A stretch of 64,000 nt of DNA, taken from the NCBI GenBank assembly GCA_021613535.1, contig CP075494.1:16058001-16122000 (forward strand), given 5' to 3'. Below the pieces are notes generated by a model. It did not search any database and was not told the DNA's origin. It saw nothing but the letters and a program-made list of their open reading frames with translations. Origin of the DNA: Adineta vaga (taxonomy: Eukaryota; Rotifera). The translations under genes were made by a program, and so were the position numbers. Position 1 is the first letter of the stretch; every line of letters begins with the position of its first letter. Of this stretch, positions 1-11,940 are shown in pieces.

Positions 1-1094
1 AAAGAAGAAAATAGTATTGTTTAAGGTTTTGAATTACAAACATCAGCAAGAAAATCATAGTTTCAAGCTAGAAGTGAATGTTACATCGTGTTTTGTAAAG
101 AAGTGTTTGCTCTACAGAGTAACCAATTCTGACAATTGTTGATAGTTTTACAAAAGAATTCGTGAAAAATAGCGAAACTCTCGGTCTTTGCTATTCAAAT
201 CAGTTTTTTCGGACTTTTCAAATATCGTCTCATGTCTGTAGAGATCTTTAAAAAGAGCACTAAGTTCTGATAATAATTTATCGTTTTTAACTCATTTGAT
301 ACGTCTTTGAACAGGATCATCAATCTGTGCAAACTAATTTTGTTAAGTTTATCAACGACTTCTTCATTATTCTGAGTACAAGCAGATACAAATTTTTGAA
401 GTTTATAGTAGAAAAAAGTAAAGAACACAAAATTCTGAGTCTAGCTAAGTATTTTTGGTTGATACTAATTCTTTTTAAGGCATCGGAAACCGAGTGAACC
501 TTTTGTCTCAAGACTTTTACAATCAGAGATTAAAACAGCGTGCAAGACAAATGCATCCAAAGGCGTGGTCCTGCATAATTCTACTGAAGCAAAGAAATCA
601 AAAACGTCACATATGTAACGTAAATCAAAATAAATTAAGCCTTTTATAATAACACTACGAAATGGATATAGAACAATAAGAGTGAATTGTCTTATAGCTC
701 TCTAGGGTGGGTATGGGCACTTCGATTGACATCCAAAATTGGCAAGAATTTTTGTAGAGTTTTCACGCGTTTTTGTCAGTTCTTGTCTGATCGGGTAAGC
801 ACAGTTTATTGTTCTCCATAACAAATTACTATGGTGGTACTTCGTTTTTTTTCAATAAATTCTAAGTCAGATATTCTGTCTTTTCCAGCAAAATGCCGAA
901 CAAATTACCATTTGAAATTTCAGCGTATCATCGGCACTTTGCTTAACAGACTGGTACGTGCTATCATGACATAGACTATAGAAAAACGAATCATTATTGA
1001 TCTTGTTGACGACATCGGTCAAATGAGATAAATAAACATATAAATAAATGCGTTGATTCATATTTTTGAATAAGAAACGAAGAAAAGAAGAAAG
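1..1094. other. No gene recognised
   Basis: AT-rich sequence with only short unsupported reading frames on both strands. A segment near 700-830 (a GTGGGTATGGGCAC stretch, then a TTTTCACGCGTTTTTGTC-like stretch) weakly resembles 43.48-43.60 kb and may be a decayed dispersed repeat. Otherwise I see nothing. Confidence 0.5.
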
Positions 1095-2860
1095 ATGAAA
1101 TTGAATGATTTACCTGACGAAGTTCTTCTATTAATCTTGAAAGAATTAAATAGTTTTGAAGTTTTTTATTCTTTTCATGATATTAATCAACGATTCAATA
1201 GAATTCTTTCTGATCCAATATTTACAAATTATTTGAATTTTGTCAAATGGTCATGTCATAAAATGATTACTAAGTTTTCTTCTAATCTTATTCATGAATT
1301 TTCTTCACAAATTTTATCTAAAATTTGTACAAGAATTGAATGGTTTAATGTTGAATCATCATTTATAAGACATATTTTATCTACGAACAAATATTCCAAT
1401 TTATATGGACTTGGTCTATACAATATTGACGAAGAAATAATCAATTTTCTTTTTACTGGTATGATAATACTTTATTTTAAAGATAATTCTTTCAAATCAT
1501 TTGATTTGTTTTATTTAGATAAGAATCTTTCATCTGATATTTTTCAAAATCAAATAACATCACTTGTTATTGGAATTGATTTAGAAAAAAAAGAATATGT
1601 CAATCGTAGAAAATATACTCTATTCACAATGATGAAGAATTTAATTCATTTAACATCTTATGAGGCATCATATGACGATTTCGTTCGATTTAAATTTGAT
1701 GTTTCATCTCGAAAATTTTCTTCGTCAACTTTATTGACATTAAATATTAAGGCATATACTTTTAATAACTGTCTCTGTATTCTTGATGGTCGTTTTATTA
1801 ATCTTCAATCACTTGAAGTTGATCTGATTAGCATTGGTCGTTCATTCGAACAAGTCGAAAATCAAGTTAGTTTAATAATGACGAGAAATATCTTTGTTCT
1901 TTTTTCTTTAACATTTTCTAGAGAGAAATTCCAAATCTGAAATGTTTCAATATATCATGTTTATCACAATTCTGCGAATACAACGAATTACTTGTTCCAC
2001 TACTTCGTCGAATGTCAAATTTAGAAAAACTTGGTTCATACATCACGGCTTCATTCAAAGAAAGATTTATTGATGGAACAAGTTTGAAAGAAGATATTCT
2101 CTATCATTTAACAAAAGTAAGATATTTCCATTTTGATATTTATTCAATGGTATCTAGAAATAATCAGATGAATTTTTCATCAAAAGAAGACGTTCAACAG
2201 ACATTTACAGATTTTCTGTGTACAAAAGTGATATCTTATGTTGATGATTTTCCTGATAGACCACAAACAGTACAATATCATGTTTATTCATATCCATTTC
2301 TAATGAAATCTTATAAAAAGATAACAACTAATTTTCCTGGTGGATATTATCCATATGTTCGCATAGTTTCATTACGTGATGATGAACATCCATTTGAACA
2401 TGAATTTTTTCGTCAAATTTCTGTTGCATTTCCAGTGATGAGTAAATTAACTGTGAATAATTATTGTGCACAAAATTCTAAACAATTGATGGATATTAAT
2501 TACAATCATTTTAAAGTTATTCGATATAATCATCTTATTGAACTTTATATTAAAGATTGTCATGATGATTATACTGAACAATTTGTTCTTAATACAAAAA
2601 CATATTTACATAATTCGATTTCACTATATATTGATTTGCGATCATTTGTAAGAATAATAGAGAAGTTTACAAGAAATGAAATACGAATGAATTGTGCGAA
2701 AGTAAATGAAATATTTATCTTTGGAGAAAACAAATTTAATTTGATTCAATCTTTACAAAATTATTTTCCCTTTGCAAAAGTTCATTCAATGTTATTGGTT
2801 TTATGTATAGTTTCGAAAAATAAAATGATCATTTGGAAGAAAATGAACTTCATTCACTAA
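1095..2860 (+). CDS. F-box protein, tandem copy 1
   Basis: Likely a substrate-recognition subunit of an SCF ubiquitin ligase. Residues 1-42 are a typical F-box (LNDLPDEVLLLILKEL followed by the SF..FHDINQRFNRIL helix). The rest is a long solenoid-like region, divergent LRR in character, without clear consensus repeats. I infer three exons, 1095-1458, 1519-1865 and 1922-2860, giving 549 aa. The second intron (1866-1921) removes a stop and restores an EIPNLKCF segment that matches GDLPNLKCF in the copy at 3598. The first intron (1459-1518) is exactly 60 nt and stop-free, so the frame reads through it; the paralogue has a phase-1 intron at the same place, which argues that it is spliced. Start: first ATG directly before the F-box. 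F-box identity is solid; the substrate is unknown. Confidence 0.85.
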
Positions 2861-3597
2861 AACATATTTAGTTTGTGCAATGCAATGAAATCTTAATCTA
2901 ATCATCGAAGTTTTTACAAAATCCACAAGAATTTGTGGAAAATTTCTAGAAAAGAATGATATTTTGAAAACTTGTAATAATATCACATAAAATAATGTTT
3001 TGGTGAATGAATAAGTATTTCAAAGAATTGAGTTATTTGAATAATCGATATAACATAACGATGTGCTTTATTTATTATGTAGTCCTACACCAGTGCAACT
3101 TTTTGCACTCGAAACCGAACAATCTATTTATTTTAAGCTCGGACCCATGCCGAACCGAACCGGATCGGCACTAGTAACATATTTTCAAAAATATCACCAA
3201 GTTTGTGAACGCTAATATCATGCATAAAACCATAACGGGTGATTTCACTCATAAACAAGAAGGAAAAACATTAGTGAGTAGTGTCACATATCTTCTGGAT
3301 CGGGGACGACGGAATATGCCATGAAAGATTCAAGATACGCGGGTTAAAAGGTCATCTGCCATATCCTGTCGGAGATGACACATATTCTCCATCTCCTATC
3401 CTCAAGAGATGAGTGAGGATAAAAACAAGACACCCTCACCCGCCCTCAAGATGCTTATTCATAGTCAAGTTTGATTACAGAAAAGAAAACATCATTGTTC
3501 TCACTGATGATTACGGTCATACAGATGCCGTAAATATCTATATAAATAATCATGTATCATTTATATTATAAATGAATCTAATAGATAAAAAATAATT
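2861..3597. other. Intergenic between the F-box copies
   Basis: No coding region. It holds slightly GC-richer patches: 3090-3175 with CCGAACCGAACC-like words, and 3290-3455. A one-sided copy of the GTGGG-type hairpin lies near 3411-3452, ending in CACCCGCCCTCAAG. Confidence 0.4.
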
Positions 3598-5367
3598 ATG
3601 ATTGGTTCATTCGTTCTATTAGATACTTTACCAGATGAAGTTCTTATAATTATTTTGAAAAAACTAAATAATGATCAAGTGTTATATTCATTGATGGGTG
3701 TTAACAAGCGATTCAATGCATTTGTACGTGATTCAATTTTCACAAGTCATTTGACATTGATGAAAAAATCCACCAATAAATTTATCTCACCATTACCTGA
3801 GTTGATACTTTGCCAATTTTACTCACAAATTTTACCTGAAATTTATCATAAAATTCAATCGCTAAACGTCGAATCATCTTCTATGGAACAAATTCTCTCT
3901 GTATATTATCCAAATCTACATCGACTCGGTTTATATAACATTAATAGTGAAACTCTAATTGAATTATTGTCCAGTAAGATATCTTATTTTTATCATTGAT
4001 TTTCATTTTTTATAAGAAATGAAATAATTCATTCAAAGAATATGTGCAGATATTTGATTTGTTTTTGAAAAATGTTTCTTTTTATATTTAGATCAAAACA
4101 TTTTCAATGATAGATTGAAAAATCAAATTCGATCGTTTACTGTTTGTATGACATATGACTGCAAAAAAACTTCACAAAAGCAGAATATAGAGATATTTGC
4201 AAATCTTTTCACTATTTTCACCAATCTACAATATTTAAATTTTGGTTCACCAGAAATCTATCCTCAATTTATATCGTTTGAGATTTTATTGCCAATATTT
4301 AATTCATCTATGGTCTTAGAGTTACATGTCAACATACACAGATTTGACGACTGTCTTTATTTACTTGATGGACGTTTTAATCAACTTCGGACGCTTTATG
4401 TCAATATTCTTTTGATTAGTTATTCTTCAAATTCGAAAAGCAAGAATATGGTAAAATGCATTTCATGAATATCGAATTAATTCAAATGAAATTTCTTTGT
4501 TTTCAGGGAGATTTGCCTAATTTGAAATGTTTTTCATTACATTCTCGCGAAGAGACAAACGTATACGATGAATTACTTGTTCCATTATTCCAACGTATGT
4601 TCAATTTAGAAAAACTAGATTTAGATTTAGTCGTTCGTTGTAAGAACACATTTATTGATGGTAAGAATTTAAGAACAAATATTATCAATACAATGTTATT
4701 ATTAAATCATTTTACATTTCATATTTGTTCAATTGTTTTTCTTACTAATCTGATCAATTTATTATCGAATGAAGATATTCAACAAACATTCATTGATTTT
4801 CCACAGAAACAAATTATGTCGTATGCTGATTATTTCCCCGAAATTAAAGAAGGTCAATGTCATGTTTATTCATATCCATATCAATGGAATGAATATTGTA
4901 GAATAACAAATCATTTTCCTGGTCATATATTAAAATACGTTCGTAAATTATCGCTTTTTGATGAAAAACCTTTTGAACATGAATTTTTTATTCAAATTTC
5001 AAACTCATTTCCATTCATCGAAAAATTAACCGTAAGTAATCAAAAACCACAAATCAATAAACCATGCAAACAATTAACTGATAGAAATGAACATTCACCA
5101 GTTACAAAATACTTATATCTCACGGAACTTAAGCTCATTGAAGTTCATGATGATTATATTGAAGAATTTATTGTCGATTCGAAAACTGAATTACCAAATA
5201 ATCTATGTTTCATTGTTGAATATGGAGGAATGAAACGTGTGACAGGACGTTTTACAAATATTAGGATGCGAAATACATGTAAAAAACTGCACAGTATTGG
5301 CCTTATGGGAACATATCGAATCCCAAAATATGTAAAAGAATATTTTTCACATACGAAAATATTTTAA
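3598..5367 (+). CDS. F-box protein, tandem copy 2
   Basis: Paralogue of the gene at 1095 with the same architecture: an N-terminal F-box (LDTLPDEVLIIILKKL, residues 8-50), then a long variable region with shared landmarks (PNLKCF, YDELLVPL, NLEKL, HVYSYP, PFEHEFF, LTEL..I..HDDY). Exons inferred: 3598-3973, 4092-4450 and 4507-5367, giving 531 aa. The introns are 118 nt (phase 1) and 56 nt (phase 0), at the same positions as in copy 1. Identity to copy 1 is moderate, so the duplication is not recent. Both lie on the same strand about 740 bp apart. Role inferred: SCF-type ubiquitination adaptor. Confidence 0.85.
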
Positions 5368-5563
5368 ATGTTATCAATACTTATGTTGAATGAAATAAAT
5401 CATAGTCTTGTTTTCAAGAAAGATTTTTCGAAAATATTATTCATAAATTAGAGAAATGAAGTTATGATTATAAATCAAAGAAAATATTTGTAATTGTTTT
5501 AAATTAGACTATCTCGTAGGTTATCTTCGTTGAAGAAATATCAAACAAGCCATGAATTTCAAA

Positions 5564-6250
5564 CGTAGGTAAAGTTAGCACCATATTCGAGTATTTTTTG
5601 TTAGGATTCGCCTGTAAACTTGTGCTGGTCTTCGAAAAGGTTGTGTTGGATGCAGAATTTAACTATCTATCGAATGATGCTAGTTTTAATAGGGGTCACC
5701 GTCCAAAAACTGAAGTTTTTGACCAAAAACCGGTGTTTTCACCCATTTTTCGGACTTAAAACTTTTGTATTTCTTGCCCGGATTCGCTCGAGAACTTGTG
5801 CCCTGTCTAAGAACGGTTGTGTTGGATGCAGAATTTAATTCTCTATCAAATGATGTAGTTTTTGAAGACAGTCACTGAGAGAAAAAATCGTCACACCCAC
5901 CCACCCATACCCTGACCCACACTCAGACCCTTGCCGCCGACAATACCCCCTAAGACCTACATCATTTGATAGATAATTAAATTCTGCATCCAACACAACC
6001 GTTCTTAGACAGGGCACAAGTTCTCGAGCGAATCCGGGCAAGAAATACAAAAGTTTTAAGTCCGAAAAATGGGTGAAAACACCGGTTTTTGGTCAAAAAC
6101 TTCAGTTTTTGGACGGTGACCCCTATTAAAACTAGCATCATTCGATAGATAGTTAAATTCTGCATCCAACACAACCTTTTCGAAGACCAGCACAAGTTTA
6201 CAGGCGAATCCTAACAAAAAATACTCGAATATGGTGCTAACTTTTCTTAC
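5564..6250. repeat. Foldback element, about 285-bp arms
   Basis: The left arm (about 5567-5860) and right arm (about 5955-6250) are near-perfect reverse complements; both strands even encode the same 72-residue reading frame. The spacer (about 95 bp) is rich in CACCC/ACCC words related to the dispersed hairpins. Each arm holds two diverged direct subunits (around 5602-5690 and 5768-5860), each with a GGATTCGC..G.AACTTGTGC core and a GTTGTGTTGGATGCAGAATTT core. No transposase is present. It is probably a non-autonomous foldback or MITE-like element. It ends about 30 bp from the stop codon of the monooxygenase gene. Confidence 0.85.
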
Positions 6251-6278
6251 CTCTAGTCTACTATCAATAGTAAATGTC

Positions 6279-7532
6279 TTACGGAGTTGATACAACCTCA
6301 TAATTCGGCAGCACATTTTTCTGACCAGCCTTCGGAGTGAAAAGTTTTGTGACGAATCGAGTGATGGCAGGTCTGAATACAAACCTAAGTACACCGTTGC
6401 GCAAGGCAATTGCAGTGCGTGTGTTTGGTAAACCGACGCGTAGAATCCCAGGAATGATTTTCTGAGTTTTTGTCACATAAGGGCGCATCCATGCTTCATA
6501 CTGCTTAAATGCCTCATTATGATTCAGATGGCGTGACAGTTCACCGGCAAGAATGTAAGCGCCAACAAGAGCCACGTTTGCTCCCATGCCAGTGAGTGGA
6601 GAAGGAGAGTAACCTGCGTCGCCTACTAGAGCGACCCGTCCTTTTGACCATCGATCCATTTTGACCTGTCCAACAGTATTAAAATAGAAATCATCTGCGT
6701 TCGGTAGTTCACGAAGAATTCGGGGTGCTTCGAAACCAGCATCAGCAAATAACTTTTGTATAAGACGTTTTTGCATGTCGACATCCAGTTTTTCGTAACC
6801 GCGTTCTTTACTTCGAAAGCAGAGATACGCTTGTGTTTGGTCTTGGTTATCTGGACGTAGTGCTACTGATCGTCCTCCGGGTGCAGAACAAAAACGTACG
6901 CAATTACCATCAGAATCACTGCGAGGAATAGAAAAATATGCCGTGTAAAAGTTAGCATAAGAGATAGGCGATTCATCGCCGAAGACGAGACGTCGAGTCT
7001 TTGAGTGTATACCATCAGCACCTACGACTAAATCGAATTCGCGAAGATTGCCGCTAGCAAACTTGACTTGCACTTTATCACCACGATCGTCAATAGCTTG
7101 TGGAGAATCACCAAAAACATATTCAACGTCGTTACGAATGTACTCGTAGAGAATTTTGGCTAATTCTGCACGACGAATTTCAATCTCTTCAACAGAGCCT
7201 TTTTCACCAAAGTTATCTACATCAAGACTGGCTTGCAATCGTCCTGTGCTGTCGACAATGTGTATTCCTAGATCTCCAGTAATCTTCTCGCGAACTTTGC
7301 TTTCGATTCCCATACGCCAAGCAACTTCTTTTCCCTCATCTTGTAGATCGACCCAATGACCAGATAAACGTAGTTCTGGTGCACGCTCAACCACCACAGG
7401 TTTCATACCATAACGATGTAAAAAAAAGGCCAGAGCATGACCAGCAATTCCTCCGCCGACCACCAGAATATTGTAGTTTTTCTCTGGCCCTTTAAGGTTG
7501 GATAAGGATCGACGTAACAACGTAGAATGCAT
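6279..7532 (-). CDS. FAD-dependent monooxygenase, intronless
   Basis: A 417-aa class A flavoprotein aromatic hydroxylase/UbiH-like oxidoreductase. Seen directly: the dinucleotide-binding GGGIAG at residues 26-31 followed by a beta strand ending in VVVERAP; the internal VVGADGIHSKTR motif near residues 168-180; and the FAD-ribityl-binding GRVALVGDAGYSPSPLTGMG near 296-315. Family knowledge: these enzymes hydroxylate small aromatic or polyketide-like substrates with NAD(P)H and O2. The substrate cannot be read from sequence. The gene has no introns while its neighbours have many, and its best-known relatives are bacterial and fungal, so horizontal acquisition is likely. The first 20 residues are basic and Ser/Leu-rich (MHSTLLRRSLSNLK), possibly a mitochondrial presequence. 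A TTTTTCCAG acceptor-like site lies about 25 bp upstream of the ATG, consistent with trans-splicing or a 5'UTR intron. Confidence 0.9.
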   Translation of the reverse strand: MHSTLLRRSLSNLKGPEKNYNILVVGGGIAGHALAFFLHRYGMKPVVVERAPELRLSGHWVDLQDEGKEVAWRMGIESKVREKITGDLGIHIVDSTGRLQASLDVDNFGEKGSVEEIEIRRAELAKILYEYIRNDVEYVFGDSPQAIDDRGDKVQVKFASGNLREFDLVVGADGIHSKTRRLVFGDESPISYANFYTAYFSIPRSDSDGNCVRFCSAPGGRSVALRPDNQDQTQAYLCFRSKERGYEKLDVDMQKRLIQKLFADAGFEAPRILRELPNADDFYFNTVGQVKMDRWSKGRVALVGDAGYSPSPLTGMGANVALVGAYILAGELSRHLNHNEAFKQYEAWMRPYVTKTQKIIPGILRVGLPNTRTAIALRNGVLRFVFRPAITRFVTKLFTPKAGQKNVLPNYEVVSTP

Positions 7533-8042
7533 TTTGCGCTGTTGATAAATCCTGGAAAAAATAATAGAAGAATCATATAGATAATCTCTCTGGTTGCCTC
7601 TTATTCGTGATACTCAAGAGCTACTTTAAATAGTCATGCAAAAAGTTATTGAAAAATGAGAAACATAAATACAAAAAAAGAGTTTCTGAAGAATATTGAA
7701 TCACCTACCGAAACGCGTAACAGAATGTTTTTAAACGAAAGAAAACGAGTTATCGAGTGAAAACGTTTTCATAGTCACATAACGAATGCACTCTCCATAC
7801 GTAACCGTACGCACTTCTTCTATTCTGTCAGTGTAAGACAGGATGAAAGAAATAAAAACATCGCTAGGCACTCGTATATTTGCGTTCTTTCACATATTTC
7901 TTTTGTATGAAATGTCGCTATGCCATGGCCTTCTTCCTCTCTGTAACTCTTTATGCTATTCTTCGTTCTGTAGCACGTGCACTGCATTGAAAAAAAAATG
8001 GTGTTTTGCCGAACCTAAAAGGTTTTCTATGAATCACCGGTT
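7533..8042. other. No gene recognised
   Basis: Region upstream of the monooxygenase and left of the piggyBac remnant. A reading frame from 7843 runs into the piggyBac segment in another frame and shows no family features. I see no clear piggyBac terminal repeat here. Confidence 0.4.
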
Positions 8043-8583
8043 CAAATATTTACAGCAAAATTCGGACGACAATGGAGATCAAAGGAACCTCCAAAGGGAA
8101 AAATACCACCAGCTAATATCTTACGACAACGAAATGGTGTTGGACGACCAGCTGCAGATATACAAACTATAAAAGAAGCATTTCAGATTCTGATTACTCA
8201 AGAAATGATTCTTCTTTTGGTCAAAGAAACCAATTGACGAGCGCATCTGATCGCAAAAGAATGGAATAAGCAAAATCCGGGTAAAGAATATCAACGAAAG
8301 GTGTGAGATAGGTACTGTTTCGTCGGATGTTATTTAGCAGAAAATCTTATCATGTATGGAACAACGTTTATTAACGAAGAAATGAAAGATATATATATAT
8401 ATATAGGTTTGAACAGAACGAAAAGAACATATAAGAAGATTCCATATGACGTCATGGCAGAAGGGACAAATTCAGTAGTACATATGACATCATATATATG
8501 TGAATAAAGGATATCAGCTGTAGGTCGTTTTACTTCTTAACAAAGGACACAAACGTTGAAGAAATGTGGGCCTTCATTAGACT

Positions 8584-11500
8584 TAGTGGCGTAGCCAAGG
8601 GGGGGGGGGGCTAGGTTGGGCGCCGCCCAACCCCCGAGGCTGTTTACCCAACCACTGTTAATTTTTTAAAATTTATATACGATTACTATGATTATCACTT
8701 TCTTTCAGGATAGTGCGTCCTCTGTCATTGGATTGATCATTGGTTTATTCCTACTTAACCAATAATGTATTTTACTAATGTTAATAGTTTGATTTTATGA
8801 GGGAATTTCACAAATAACATTGGTTAGAATCAATAGTCTTGCTGTTGATATGGAACCGAATGATAAAGAACGAAAACGCAATACTCTTCATTCATTTTTT
8901 CGTTCATCATTTAAGAAGAAAAACCTTGATACTACTGTTTCTCATAGTGATGAATTTTCACAACTAACAGAATCTGACTCAACCACGTCTTACGCAATGA
9001 ATAATTCGCTTGAACCAGTATCACCATCGTCAACGGCAGCAACAGCATCTTTTTCACCTTCTTCAATAGCTGCAACATCTTGTTTATCATCAGCAACAAC
9101 GTTTGTACAATCACCGCCTTCAACATCTCCACCGTCCGCACACTTGTCCGCTACAAATATATCTCTTCCTTCAGATATTAGTATTTCTCAAAGAGAACCA
9201 CCAACTCAACCAAAATTAGCTTCATACAAAACAAATAAAGATAGTCGATCATTTCATTCACAGTGGTATTCAATGTTTCCTTGGTTAGAGTATTCTATAG
9301 AACAGGATCGTGTTTTTCGTTATTACTGTCGTCATTTTAACGATACATCTAATCTATTGAATAGGGTATGTCAAATTCTATTACTATGTAGACATTTTTA
9401 CTTAAATGCTTGTACTCTAATTCGAATACAGCGTCTATTTTCTATCTCGACATTTAGATTCAAAGTGATGCATTTACTTTTGGTTATAATAATTGGACAA
9501 ATGCGATGACAAAAGCTCAAGGTCTTCGTAAACATGAACTTAGTGTATCACATAAATCTTCAGTTTTGAATTATCAACAATTTATTTTGAGTACAGATAG
9601 TCAAACAACTGTTAAAGATATTCTTGACAAAAGTCGTGTTGATTTGATTCGAAAAAATCGACAACGTCTTTCAAAAATTGCTTCTCCAATTCTTCTATGT
9701 TCGAGGCAATCAATTCCTTTGCGTGGACACGATGAAAATGATTTGTAAGTACAAATAGCATCTTCTTCTTTACATGTTCTATCTATCATTAGATCCACTA
9801 ATCGTGGTAATTTCATTGAAATTTTGAAATGGGCTGCTTTAACTGATCCAATCGTTAATTCAATATTTGCTGATAGTTCAAGTAATGCTTCGTATTTGTC
9901 TCCACAAATTCAAAATGAACTTATTCAACAAATGGCAAATCAGATTTGAGTACAAATCGCAGAAAAAGTAAGTAGTTTTGATCTTGGTCAAACATAAATG
10001 CAACTATTTCAATTTCGAATGCATCTTTTAAGATTCATGGACATGTCTTTGCTTTAATGGCAGATGAAGATAGGGATTGCACCGGAAACGAACAACTAAG
10101 CATTGTTCTCAGATGTATTTCAGATGATCCAGTTAAAGACAAGGAAAACACCGATCACGATTATATTTTCAAAGAGTATTTATCAGGAATAGTCAAATTA
10201 ACTGAATTTGATGCTAATACTTTGAGTAACGAAATAGTTCGATATTTATTGAACTCTAATATTGATATTCATAATTGTATTGTCATGTGCTTTGATGAGT
10301 AAGAACTTATTGCTTTAATAATGTCAAATCTATTGTTATATATCTTTTTTTCTCTCATTGTAGAGCAGCTGTAATGAGTGGTAAACATGCCGGTGTACAA
10401 GCTATTTTACGAGAGAAGTTTATGTTATCAGCAATATATATCCATTGTTTCGCGCATAAACTGAACTTGGTCATCTGTGATGTATCTAAGGTCGTACCGT
10501 ATCTATCTGAATTTTATTCTGTTGTCTAAAAGATCTATACATACTTTCATTCATGTGGCGTTACTAGCGAATGGTTAAAAATAATCAACATAGATCAGAA
10601 AAATTTGTATTATTTTGTTGATTCTATTGGACAAACGAAAGATAGATGACTGTTTTCTTACTTGTAATTTGTTATTAATAGAAAATAGCAATTCAACATC
10701 AATTAAAAAATGGAGCAACATTAGATGGGATAGTAGGTGGACTTCGATTAATTCGTTACTACAAAATTATAAAGCTCTTATTATTACTCTACAAGAATTA
10801 GGAGATGAAGGAGATGAAAGATTTATTGATGCACGTGGTTTATTATTAGCAATTAGAGCACCCATATTTGTTGTATCATTGATTATTGTCCATAAAGTGT
10901 TTGGAATTATTAAAGTATTGTCAGATCAATTGAAGGATAAAAATCTTATTTTGTTTAATATTCTATTAAGTCTTTAAAAACACTTGTTTTGTTAATTTCT
11001 TTTCTTTTTGCAACTCAATCTTTAATCAAATCAGTTATAACTCAAATAGCTGATCTTCGAAATGAAGAACAATTATCAATTATTTACTTATAATTTGAAA
11101 GTTTTTGTGAAGAGCATAATATCGATTTTTCAACAACAACAAGAGCACGAAGAACTACAGCATTACCATCCAGATTTAAAAATCTCCTTGTTACCGGTAC
11201 TGTTGGCCAACGTGTAAATATGAACAACGACGAAGAATATCGAACAAATCTTTTTTATCCTTTAATTGATTCCATATTAATCGAATTAGATGATCGTTTT
11301 TCTTTTAAAAATATGGAAATTTTAAATGGAATATCATCTCTTTGTCCTGATGGTGATAAATTTTTGGATAGTGCAGGATTGAAATCGTTTGCAACACATA
11401 TGAAAGTTGATTTATGCTCATTATATAATGAACTACAAGTTCTGAAGCCGATGTTAGAAAGATCAAATCTAAAAACGATTGTTGATCCATATATCGAATT

Positions 11501-11940
11501 ATTGCCATTAAAAAAAGCATTTCCAACAGTAGTGAATCTTGTTGTTGCTGCAATGACTGTACCTGTCTCGTCTACGACATGTGAAAGAACATTCAGTAAA
11601 ATGAAACTGATTAAAACAACTACTCGTAATACAATGTCTGATTCGCGATTGAGTGATTTGTGCGTTTTAGCGGTTGAACGCGATTTTATTATCAATTTTG
11701 AAAAACTCACTAATGACTTTGCTGATGCACATAAGAATCGTAGAATTTTATTGAAATAAAACTGATTTTTCTATTTTTTTTAATAAACGAGCGAGGTACT
11801 ATTTTAGAAGATGTTTTAAAAATAAATACATCTTTCTACTTGCTCTACGAAAAAGAATATCATGTCTTACCAAAAATAATCTTTTTCAAAAATCTTTAGG
11901 GCGCCGCCCAACCAACCGTCAAATCCTGGCTACGCCACTA
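8584..11940 (+). mobile_element. hAT DNA transposon nested in piggyBac
   Basis: Terminal inverted repeats TAGTGGCGTAGCC at 8584-8596 and GGCTACGCCACTA at 11928-11940, each with a nearby GGGCGCCGCCCAACC block. The flanks carry ATTAGACT (8576-8583) and TTTAGACT (11947-11954), which fit a hAT-type 8-bp target duplication with one mismatch. The right copy sits 6 bp beyond the repeat end, so the exact border is uncertain. Removing the insertion rejoins the piggyBac reading frame (WAFIRL/LFLAGVHR), which proves insertion into that older element. The internal transposase is degenerate. Confidence 0.88.
8850..11759 (+). pseudogene. hAT transposase, multi-exon and degenerate
   Basis: Pieces in order: a low-complexity Ser/Thr/Pro N-terminus; a TTF-type zinc-finger-like segment (WYSMFPWLEYS...RYYCRHF, about 9260-9340); AFTFGYNNWTNA and LRKHELSVSHK after an intron (9366-9457); SIFADSSSNASYLSP after an intron (9745-9792); FALMADEDRDCTGNEQLS; VMSGKHAGVQA; IYIHCFAHKLNLV; and the C-terminal hAT dimerisation motif VPVSSTTCERTFSKMKLIKT (about 11550-11610). 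Disabling stops include TGA at 9947-9949 and further stops near 10525 and 11090; frame changes occur between 10.6 and 11.2 kb. The start is taken at the first ATG, 8850. Most like the ZMYM1/P52rIPK-type hAT group, by memory. Function lost. Confidence 0.8.

Noticed and set aside
5620-6195. Identical 72-residue frames on both strands as a conserved protein
   Set aside because: They are the two arms of the foldback; identity follows from inverted duplication, and no family feature is present.
11255-11710. Minus-strand frame opposite the hAT C-terminal exon
   Set aside because: Antisense of a clear hAT dimerisation domain; no independent features.
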